Assembly (NCBI GenBank): GCA_949775045.1
Contig: OX459100.1
Span: 14,998,447-15,062,446, forward strand
DNA: 64,000 bases
Source: Metridium senile
Lineage: Eukaryota > Cnidaria > Anthozoa > Actiniaria > Metridiidae
Direction: 5' to 3'
Below, piece by piece: positions 24,349 through 34,600 of the stretch. Under the pieces are notes generated by a model. That model did no database searches. It was not told the origin of the DNA and saw only the letters and a list, made by a program, of their open reading frames with translations. The first letter of the stretch is position 1. Each line of letters opens with the position of its first letter. Position numbers and translations under genes: made by a program.

Positions 24349-24719
24349 ATGCATCCGTCCGTCCGTCCGTCAACATCCATCCATCCAACCATTGATTCGT
24401 TCACTACTGGTTCACTCATTCATTCACGATATCTCTTCATCCATTTATTCATTCATTTATCCATTCGTCCGCTGATTCTTTCGTCCGTTGATTCATTCAT
24501 TCATGCATTCATTCATTCATTCATTTCTCCAATTGTCTGTTTATTCATGCATGCATTCATTCATTTCTCCAATTGTCTGTTCATTCATGCATTTATTAAT
24601 TCATTCATTTCTCCAATTGTCTGTTCATTCATGCATTTATTAATTCATTCATTTCTACAATTGTCTGTTTATTCATGCATTTATTAATTCATTCATTTAT
24701 CCATTCATCCATGCATTCA
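24349..24719. repeat. CATT-rich minisatellite, 4 units (copy 1)
   Basis: A 44-bp unit containing 'tctccaattgtctg' and 'catttattaattcattcatt' is repeated four times after a simpler CATT/CCAT tract. It lies just after the stop codon of PI-PLC copy 1, in its 3' UTR sense. On the minus strand most units contain AATAAA. Confidence 0.9.
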
Positions 24720-26706
24720 TCATCCGATACTCTTGTACATTGCGATATTTTGTATATTCTGTTTCTTTGCCACTTCCAGTACAGTGTCTGGTGGTTTTGA
24801 TCTATCAACCCAGTCAGCCAGTACTGCATTTACTGTTTCACCCATTGCTCTTCTCTCATCGTAGCATTTATCCATGGCTTTTTGCATGTACATGTCACAG
24901 CCAGCTTGCATGCTCCACGTTGATTTCGTTACGGAAGACGCAAATACATCTAGCTCCAGCAAACCCGAATCACCTCTGAACTTTTGGCAATTTTTGACGA
25001 GTTTTGGGACAATGCTGCTACAGCTGCCCGTAAATTCCAAAATATCTGGCCAAGTGATTTTAATCTTCCATTCTGCGTTAACAACCCATCTATTTCGACG
25101 GAAATTGGCTGGTTTCTTGAATTTGAGCAACTTTTCACTCAGAAAAAGAAATAAACGTTGGTTTGTGTTGATGGCTTCACGAAGCGTTGGCCAAGTTGAT
25201 GTCTTACCAAAGTCAGCGTTTGCTGTCAGTGTTTTGGCCTGTTTTGTCTTCGGGGTAGGTTTCCAGCCTAGTGTTTCCATGTTTTCTAAAATACTATGGT
25301 ATATTTTATCAGGTTTGAAGTCGACCTCGACGTCACGTCCGAACTGAATGACTATAACCTCGTTCGCGTGTTTATTCATCCAATCGTTGATTTGCTGGAG
25401 CATCTTTTTGACTGGTCCTGCATATGCAGCCGTGCCTGCACCCATGTGACAAATCCAGGCCCCCTCGGTCCACCATTCGTCATAGTCCTATATTAAAGCA
25501 AAATATAAATATATAAGAATTAAATAAATATGGAAAAAGTGGCATATACATCTATATATATATCGCCGATTATCTCGGTGTAGCTGAATAATTGCTTTCT
25601 ATTTTGACAGACACAAAGTCAAAAGCAAAGTTTCCATTTTAAGCTATTTAATAACTACATACAACTCGAAAGATATTGTTCCTGAAAATATTGGTTTATT
25701 TTCGTTCATTTTGGTTATCGAGATATTGGAAGCGAAATTACTGTCACGCAAAATTATCACGCGTTTTTTAGAGCCGTGAAAAGGTATAAATACGAATATA
25801 TTGGCCAAAATTTAAATTGTACCTTTTTTGGCTGGTACATTAATGTTTGATTGAATTAATAATTGTTTATATCTCTAAAGAGATTTAGTTGGAGTTACAT
25901 TGTGATTTTTCAGGACGCTTGTACTTTTGTCCACCATATGCATATTGGTATATTTAATTGAAGGAGACTAAAGAAATCTACGTTATATCAAATATTTTAA
26001 AAAAGCTAATTTTTCTAACGTACAAAAATCAATCATTTATTCATCCATCCATCCACCCATTTATGCAAAACCCATTCATTTATTTATCTATCCATCCACC
26101 CATTTATGTATCCACCCACCCACCCGCCCGCCAACCCATTCATTTATTTATCTATTACACTTGAAATCCATCCATCCATTCGGTCGAAGGCTATTGACTC
26201 GCGCGTAGACCATTAGTATGAGAGGTTAAACTTCGCCATATTTTGAAAGAAAAATAACATTTGCATCGTTTTATTTTGTCGAAAAAGACAGATAATCGAA
26301 AGTGAAAATACCGAGCATGCGCTCAATGATGTTTGAAGGCAAGTCAAATTTCATTCAAATAAAAGTATTAAGTCACATTAAGTTTCCTTATTTTTTTAAA
26401 AAAACCCGTTACCTTATCAACATAGCAAGTATCGATATCAAACCACCGTATTCCATAATCCAGCTGTTTGGTAAAATTCCATTGCTGGTTTCTCCATAAG
26501 CTTGACAGGGCTATACCTCCTCCCCAGTGGAATAGATGGCCATTAAAACCAGAACCTGAATTATGTGTACCAGGAAAAGTTACTTGATTGATTCTTAAGT
26601 CACATAGGTCTTTCATTCCATTGCATTTCATGCCAAAGGATTGTTGAAATAAAGCAAATCCTACAGTAACGGCATAGGCAAGGAGGGGAGCACTTTGAAA
26701 CACCAT
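24720..26706 (-). CDS. Secreted PI-PLC X-domain protein, copy 1 (two exons)
   Basis: Exon 1 is 26,706-26,413 (294 nt) and exon 2 is 25,487-24,720 (768 nt), phase 0, giving 353 residues. Residues 1-25 form a signal peptide. Catalytic-type motifs of the PI-PLC X domain follow: 'INQVTFPGTHNSG' with His48, 'YGIRWFDIDTC', and 'WICHMGAG' with His112, then the conserved helix 'NDWMNKHANEVIVIQFG'. This resembles the single-domain, calcium-independent type related to bacterial PI-PLC and PLCXD proteins, which cleave phosphatidylinositol or GPI linkages by His/His acid-base catalysis. No EF-hand, PH, Y or C2 domain is present. The intron is 925 bp. The substrate is unknown; secretion suggests an extracellular or venom/digestive role, which is only inference. 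Confidence 0.88.
26030..26180. repeat. (CCAT/CACC)n tract in PI-PLC copy 1 intron
   Basis: Tetranucleotide repeats of CATC/CACC type. The equivalent tract in copy 2 (36,975-37,060) is a purer CACC run. Confidence 0.85.
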
Positions 26707-26752
26707 TATGGGATATGTTGTCTGTTGTTAGAGCGCAAGTATATTAGAACAA

Positions 26753-27088
26753 CTAGCAGGGTGGAGAAAAGGTTATCCGCGTGATCCGTGATTTACCCTA
26801 AATTAATTCAACCTGTGATTCGTGAAAAGCAAAATATTCTAGCCGTGATCCGTGAAATCATCTTCACCTGTGACCCGTGATTTACAGATTTCCAATGTCG
26901 TGATTCGTGATAACTTGACAGCTTGTCATAGCGGTTGTGTAAAATGAGATGTGTTAGTGTTAGTATTCTTATTGTTTGTCACATCTGTCAGATTTGTGAA
27001 AAGCCTTTAAGTAACTCTGTGATCCTTGAAATTATGAAAAGTGGCCCGTGATCCGTGATGGTTATACCCCCTCTTCTCCACCTGCTAG
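26753..27088. mobile_element. MITE with GTGATCCGTGA repeats, upstream of PI-PLC copy 1
   Basis: The ends are inverted repeats ('ctagcagggtggagaa' and its complement at 27,073-27,088). The interior holds about seven copies of GTGA(T/C)(C/T)CGTGA-like boxes. It begins 47 bp upstream of the copy 1 start codon. Copy 2 retains only about 17 bp of its end. Confidence 0.7.
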
Positions 27089-27339
27089 TTGATTTGCTTT
27101 CAAAGGCTCTTTCATACGGTGTAGTTCGACTGTTTGAATTGTATACCTGTAGCTTTTCAAGTGCATGACCATAACAAACACAAATCGACCTTAAAATAGA
27201 CCGGGACAAATCACTGAAGGGAAATATGAGGATAAATATGTGTCTAAACAATTAGGGTGATAAAAGCAATGAAAAAAGGGACAAGGATTACATTAATTTG
27301 TGTTCGTCTTTCCTTTATCAAGTCTCGATTTGTTGTAAA

Positions 27340-27475
27340 AACATTCAAATGCGAAATACGAAAAAATGCACTATCTCTAAATTGAGGCTTTCCCTGTGAA
27401 AATGCGCGCCTTTGTGAAATATACAGCGGTGCAAGATAACATGAAACAGGTCTATTGTTGGCAAATCTTTGCATC
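27340..27475 (+). repeat. Dispersed 'gaggctttccctgtg' repeat copy
   Basis: Shares 'tacagcggtgc(a/t)agataac(a/g)tgaaac' type sequence with the copies inside the SLC22 introns. Confidence 0.55.
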
Positions 27476-27938
27476 GGCAGTGCATGTCAATTTGCTGACT
27501 TAAGCCAGCCATAACTCTTATAAACAAACATATCATATGACAAAAAATCCAATTTATATAATAAGACTAAGAAAAGCATAATACTTTTAGGTTTACATTC
27601 ATTTTATATTAAATACATATAAATATATGGAAACTAGCGAGTAATCTAGTTCCGTTAACTGACTGGCAGATTCCTGGGAGACTTTTGGCTGTTTTCGTAA
27701 TAGAAAACTTAAAAAAATGGTTTTTCCATCCAAATAAGGCGTAGTAGCGCTGCTTTGTTAACATGGCTCGCTTCGATTTCGTCGTTTTGCTTCATTATTA
27801 TCATTAATACATCTTGCCCTTTACATAAAATTTTACATAAAATATATGATAAATCAGAATGATAAAACAATTATTGAATTCGATTATTTACAAAATATCG
27901 TGATTTGTCAGTGTCTCGCTATCAGTCATTTGCCTCTG

Positions 27939-28605
27939 CCTCAAGTGAGTTAAGGCCTGGGATCAGATTTTATGGCAGACCGAAAAATATTAAAATTGCA
28001 ATAATTTCGCTTATATTTAATGTACTAAAATATATTTTGGAACCCAAGTGACAATTAGGCTCTTTAACATTTTGCGTTGGAAATAATTATAATTTGGTGG
28101 TCACGTGACCAGCAAGGCTGTTAAACGGAAATTTGAAAACGGGGTTAATCTATTGCATTAATTTCAATCTTTTTTGTGTCTTAAAATGTTAAAGACGTAT
28201 TTTTAAATATGTTCTGACCTAGAATGGGTGACTTCATTGAAACGGTAAAGTTGTGAATACGTTGATTGGTCACGTGACCCTTTTTGGCAAATATCTCCTA
28301 AACAATCAATGATAATGATGGACAACCATTCTAGGCCAAGTTTGAAAGACATCTATAAAAGTAACCCAACAACATATATTGGATCAATTTGGCTGGTTAT
28401 TCTATCTACCCCATTTTGCTATGAAATTCTGAGCTTTTCTCGACTATGATGCTGGTCACGTGACCAATGGAATGCCATGGTTGCACCAACAATTTTACAT
28501 TTTAATTAAAAACTAACATGTACTTAAGTTAAATGATTTAACTTTTGATTGAAATCCGAATTACTAACATTTTATTAACATTAACAATTACAACTCACTT
28601 GAGGC
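27939..28605. mobile_element. MITE with three GGTCACGTGACC palindromes
   Basis: The ends pair: 'cctcaagtgagttaaggcc' on the left, 'caactcacttgaggcc' on the right. Perfect 12-bp palindromes GGTCACGTGACC lie at 28,099-28,110, 28,268-28,279 and 28,454-28,465. They contain GTCACGTGAC, the site bound by MiT/TFE and USF bHLH-zip factors. Confidence 0.6.
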
Positions 28606-28891
28606 CGCGGACGACATCGGCAAATAACCGATAGCTCAACCTCATCCAATGACTGCTTATTACGTTCTTTCGATCCTCGTCTGTTTTCTCAGGCTATCCA
28701 AATACTATCACACTAAAGTATTCGGTCTGAACAAACAAGATAAAAGCTACATTGTATTTATCAAACCCCTTAAAACCATCATGCTCCTGCGAATGATTAG
28801 TATTTTCATTTGTATAATTAAGTCAATAGTCGGGGTACACGTGAAAAATTCACTACTTTTCCTAATGCTTGGGCTGCTCTTTGTAATGATT

Positions 28892-29014
28892 GGGCTCCCT
28901 GTGTCAGTGATAATCCAAAATGGCGGCCGAGGTGAGATCGCTGCGAGAAGAATGTCTAGTTTTGCAAGCATTTAATTTCTTGTTCCAATTTACCCCCTAT
29001 TGCACAGGGAGCCC
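28892..29014. mobile_element. Small MITE with GGGCTCCCTGTG ends
   Basis: A 12-bp perfect inverted repeat (28,892-28,903 and 29,003-29,014) bounds a 123-bp element containing 'aaaatggcggccg'. The same terminal motif is scattered through the window. Confidence 0.65.
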
Positions 29015-29407
29015 GGCTTTTTGTCGTTTCTTTTCTTTTTTTTTTCTCTCTTTTTATTTACGCTATTGATGCGCTATATTATGTTTGCATCGGGGTTCCT
29101 GTGGTATGAGACAGTTGAGAAATGATGTAATTAACAGTAACTCGATAGGAGGATTAAACTCTTATCTGTAAAGCACTCGCTTGTAACCGTTAATGTATAT
29201 CAATTATTGACTGTTACTAGAGAGTGCGTTACAGATAAGAGTTTATCCTCCTATCGAGTAACTGTTAATTACATCAACATGTTAAACGATACGTCAGAAC
29301 TGTCTCATACCACAGAAAACCCGATGCAAACATAATATAGCGTATTATTAGCGTAAATAAAGAGAGAAAAAAATGAAAAGAAACGACAAAAAGCCGAGCT
29401 CCCTGTG
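29003..29407. mobile_element. Palindromic element, ~170-bp arms
   Basis: The arms 29,003-29,175 and 29,225-29,407 are inverted complements with a 50-bp loop. Its outer end overlaps the CACAGGGAGC end of the neighbouring MITE, so the two share a terminus or are nested. Confidence 0.75.
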
Positions 29408-30606
29408 CCTATTGCGCCCACAATTACCTGTTCTTAGCATTTATGGAATTCGTTTGGTGGCACATGCAGTGGGCAGGTTTATTGGAATAAGATGCGGACA
29501 TTTTTTGCTTAGCGTATTATATATATGAAAGCGTTGCGTGACGATACTAAAAACGGCTGCGGAGGAGACTAGTGTCAGTAGTGTTTGTCTTTTAAGTTTA
29601 GTGTAAGTACGTGCCGGTGAAGTCAATCGATAAAAATCGATATCGAATTGCCCATCGTAAAATCGTAAAAGTTCGTTTAAAGATGACGTTTCGAATAAAG
29701 CTATGGCAATCTTCATCAGAATTAGAAAACACGCACATTTGAATTTACTCTCAATTTAGGCTTTCCCTGTTCAAGTACGCCTTGTATAGGGCACAGAAAA
29801 CAAAGTTGTTACTGATGTCACCACTACTGCATCTGGTGGTGATAATGATGGTGATGATGACGATGACAGCCCAAAAGCAACTGTGTTTTGCTTACTAAAC
29901 GTTTTGTAAATACCAAGAGTTTGCAATTTCTGACCAATGCCTGATTACAAAGTCTGCAATTTAAACACATTCATTTACTCTGAATCGAGGCTATCCCTGT
30001 GCAAATAATTACCGCCACTACCACCGTAAAGCGGACAATTCAGCCGGTATTAATAAAACCTGGACAATGGATAACCCCCTCAGGGTGGATTAGCAGTTGG
30101 TTTGCGTGATGAGCTTTTAAAAATGTCGTAGTTTATGTCGTAGTTTATATCGCCTGCTATTGTTTGAGAGTGTACGGTATCTTTCTGGCACACATTGACT
30201 GGTGCTGTATTGAGTTTAGGGACTGTGCAAAACTGGGAGGCATGAACTAAAAGTTTCGTAAAACCAACTAAAGGTCACTAAAGGTTACTAAAGGTAAAAA
30301 AAAACTCATTTGAAAGCAAAATTTTAGTTTCTGACTTCCACTCACGTTCCCTAGAAAATTATGTCCACTCCCCCTCCCACTCGATCCCCTCCACCAATAT
30401 GAACTCCACTATACATCGCAGATATACGGGGTTTTTGTTTTCCTCGGAATTTTAAGGGATAAGGGAGGACTCTTATGAATTTTCCATACATTATCATTAA
30501 TACATCAGATATATCTATACATCTAACTAGATTGATTTATTCATGATTCACCTATCCATCACGGATTCATTCATCCAAATAGTTCTATTTATTTCACACC
30601 TACAAA

Positions 30607-31646
30607 TATGCATGCATGCATCCGTCCGTCCGTCTGTCAACATCCATCCATCCAACCATTGATTCGTTCACTACTGGTTCACTCATTCATTCACGATATC
30701 TCTTCATCCATTTATTCATTCATTTATCCATTCGTCCGCTGATTCTTTCGTCCGTTGATTCATTCATTCATGCATGCATTCATTCATTCATTTCTCCAGT
30801 TGTCTGTTTATTCATGCATGCATTCATTCATTTCTCCAATTGTCTGTTTATTCATGCATTTATTAATTCATTCATTTCTCCAATTTTCTGTTCATTCATG
30901 CATTTATTAATTCATTTATTTCTCCAATTGTCTGTTCATTCATGCATTTATTAATTCATTCATTTCTCCAATTGTCTGTTCATTCATGCATTTATTAATT
31001 CATTCATTTCTCCAATTGTCTGTTCATTCATGCATTTATTAATTCATTCATTTCTCCAATTGTCTGTTCATTCATGCATTTATTAATTCATTCATTTCTC
31101 CAATTGTCTGTTCATTCATGCATTTATTAATTCATTCATTTCTCCAATTGTCTGTTCATTCATGCATTTATTAATTCATTCATTTCTCCAATTGTCTGTT
31201 CATTCATGCATTTATTAATTCATTCATTTCTCCAATTGTCTGTTCATTCATGCATTTATTAATTCATTCATTTCTCCAATTGTCTGTTCATTCATGCATT
31301 TATTAATTCATTCATTTCTCCAATTGTCTGTTCATTCATGCATTTATTAATTCATTCATTTCTCCAATTGTCTGTTCATTCATGCATTTATTAATTCATT
31401 CATTTCTCCAATTGTCTGTTCATTCATGCATTTATTAATTCATTCATTTCTCCAATTGTCTGTTCATTCATGCATTTATTAATTCATTCATTTCTCCAAT
31501 TGTCTGTTCATTCATGCATTTATTAATTCATTCATTTCTCCAATTGTCTGTTCATTCATGCATTTATTAATTCATTCATTTCTCCAATTGTCTGTTCATT
31601 CATGCATTTATTAATTCATTCATTTATCCATTCATCCATGCATTCA
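30607..31646. repeat. 44-bp minisatellite, about 18 units (copy 2)
   Basis: The same 44-bp unit as in copy 1, expanded from 4 to about 18 copies; most central units are identical. The array starts within about 30 bases of the PI-PLC copy 2 stop codon. Each unit carries AATAAA on the gene's sense strand. It is contiguous tandem repetition without spacers, so it is not a CRISPR array. Confidence 0.93.
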
Positions 31647-34600
31647 TCATCCGATACTCTTGTACATTGCGATATTTTGTATATTCTGTTTCTTTGCCAC
31701 TTCCAGTACAGTGTTTGGTGGTTTTGATCTATCAACCCAGTCAGCCAGTACTGCATTTACTGTTTCACCCATTGCTCTTCTCTCATCGTAGCATTTATCC
31801 ATGGCTTTTTGCATGTACATGTCACAGCCAGCTTGCATGCTCCACGTTGATTTCGTTACGGAAGACGCAAATACATCTAGCTCCAGCAAACCCCAATCAC
31901 CTCTGAACTTTTGGCAATTTTTGACGAGTTTTGGGACAATGCTGCTACAGCTGCCCGTAAATTCCAAAATATCTGGCCAAGTGATTTTAATCTTCCATTC
32001 TGCGTTAACAACCCATCTATTTCGACGGAAATTGGCTGGTTTCTTGAATTTGAGCAACTTTTTACTCAGAAAAAGAAATAAACGTTGGTTTGTGTTGATG
32101 GCTTCACGAAGCGTTGGCCAAGTTGATGTCTTACCAAAGTCAGCGTTTGCTGTCAGTGTTTTGGCCTGCTTTGTCTTCGGGGTAGGTTTCCAGCCTAGTG
32201 TTTCCATGTTTTCTAAAATACTATGGTATATTTTATCAGGTTTGAAGTCGACCTCGACGTCACGTCCGAACTGAATGACTATAACCTCGTTCGCGTGTTT
32301 ATTCATCCAATCGTTGATTTGCTGGAGCATCTTTTTGACTGGTCCTGCATATGCAGCCGTGCCTGCACCCATGTGACAAATCCAGGCCCCCTCGGTCCAC
32401 CATTCGTCATAGTCCTATATTAAAGCAAAATATAAATATATAAGAATTAAATAAATATGGAAAAAGTGGCATATACATCTATATATATATATATATATAT
32501 ATATGTAAGGGTAGGAGTAAATTAACACAACTACAAATTCATCTGGACAAGCCTGTTTCGTGAGATGTGAGTCTCACTCGTCAGGAGATTTTAAAATCAT
32601 ATATCACATATATTTTGCTCTACTTCATCGTATCGAGCACTCTCAACGGATGATTCGAACCATATACTTTATATATATATATATAGCCGATTATCTCAGT
32701 GTAGCTGAATATTTCTTTCTATTTTGACAGACACAAAGTCAAAAGCAAAGTTTCCATTTTAAGCTTTTTAATAACTACATACAACTAGATATTGTTCCTG
32801 AAAATATTGGTTTATTTTCGTTCATTTTGGTTATCGAGATATTGGAAGCGAAATTACTGTCACGCAATATTATCACGCGTTTTTTAGAGCCGTGAAAAGG
32901 TAGAGATACAAAAAAAAAATATATGTTATTTACCGGCTGGGAGGTCCGTATAGTGAAAAACTGCCCGAGGTCTTGGATGTACGGACCGAGGTCCGCCGAG
33001 GACCGACCTCTATAAACTTTGTGTATTCTCTCGTGAGTTTTTGCAATATTGATTTGATTTTCTCAACTTTTGCTTGTCAAAATGTTTGCAAAAACAACCA
33101 ATGCTCGCCACGTAGCTTTTAATTTTCTCTCAGTCGGCTATCGCATTCTGTCAGTGTCATTTGGTGAATTCAGAATTCTAGATCTCCTACTATTTTGATC
33201 GATAAATATTACCATAATTAACAATTACCTATTAAAGAAGATTTTTCAAATTTTTCAAAAATTAATATCGCTGGGAAGAAATGGTACCAACGAACAGGAT
33301 ACCGCGGACCGGGCAGATCGTGAAAAACTGGCCCGCTCGCTAGCCAATCACAGCGCACGAATCACAGGATACCGGACCGAAAAACAATAAATTACCCAAA
33401 ATTTAAATTGTACCTTTTTTGGCTGGTACATTGTTTTATTGAATTAATAATTGTTTATAGCGGAGCTCCCGCGCGGGCCGAAGGCCCGCGCGAGCGGAGC
33501 ACCATACTTAAGAAAAAATGGTAACCCATCTAGTTGATTTTTCGTCGACCGACACAGGAATCCCGATTCTGTCCGTCCGTCCGTCCGTGTACATCGCGAT
33601 TCTGATTGGCTACTTATTTATGGCGGGAATTGAAGAGGGCGCGCGCGTCAAAATATCCTTCCCTGAGAAAACGTTTTTTTTCTCGCTTTTCTCGACGTTT
33701 TATCAATTTTTTTATCGCTTTTACTTAAGCTTTCTTCAATTTAAAAAAAATGCCAAAAGAAAACGAAATTAATAAGGGAAAAAGACAGTTAACAGAAGAG
33801 GAAAAGACAAGAAGACAAGAAAGAGAAAGAGAACGGCGAAGGAGTTTCAATGAAGAACAGCGCAGGCTTGAAAGAGAAAGAAAGAAAGCGAGATTGTAGA
33901 CGAAACTTGTCAGACGAAAAACAGAGAAAATGAACGCCAAAGAAAAAGGGTTTCGAGAACGAACGTTTCGGAGGAAAACAGGGCTTTCATTAATACAAAA
34001 TATCAACGGAAAAAGATGAATTTCGAGGAACATAAAGAGAGTTTTGACCGAAGAAGAACATAAACTTGAAGGACGCAAAAACGAAGAAATTATACTAAAG
34101 AAAAGCAAAAGACTGATTCCAAAAGATCAAGAAAACGTATTTCTAGATACCTCCGTGGAAGTAAAGTAAGTTCAAGTTTAATTTTTGTTTCAAGTTTTTG
34201 AGAGACAGTAAGCTTATTTTAATACTGAAAAACTGTTTGATATAACGAGCGTGAAAAAAAAAACACCTAAAAACTTAATTAATATAATTAAGGTTCAAAA
34301 AGGAAAAATCCGTTCTCTGTTTTATTATAGAAACAAAAGAGAAAAGGTTTAAAATCCTTTGTGCATGTGTAAATTGTACTTTTCGTAGCCTTTTTTACAT
34401 TGAAAAAGTTGTTTATTTATGTACTTTAACCTCATCAACGGAAAACATCAAAGATGAATCGAAATACAAACATAATTTAAAATTGGTTGAAAACTTCTTT
34501 TTATTTAGCAATATTGACTATTTTATGCTTACGAAACGAGCTTTTTTAGTAGTTTTTACTTCAAAGTCGTTAAAGTTTTTTTTACAGAACAAAATGTTGT

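Larger units (their letters stand above)
23633..26768. repeat. Segmental duplication, copy 1 (3.1 kb)
   Basis: This aligns nearly base for base with 29,876-37,664 once the insertions in copy 2 are removed. It carries the complete PI-PLC gene copy 1. The right boundary falls inside the terminal repeat of the MITE at 26,753. Confidence 0.9.

Noticed and set aside
24349..24687. 112-codon His/Ser/Ile-rich frame (and twin at 30,616)
   Set aside because: It is a translation of the CATT-rich minisatellite.
24874..25347. 157-codon plus-strand frame (and its twin at 31,801-32,274)
   Set aside because: It is the antisense shadow of PI-PLC exon 2.
28649..28975. 108-codon hydrophobic frame
   Set aside because: It overlaps a MITE end, has no homology I recognise and no splice or promoter context.
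30780..31640. CRISPR-like regular repeats
   Set aside because: Units are contiguous tandem copies without unique spacers, in a eukaryotic genome.
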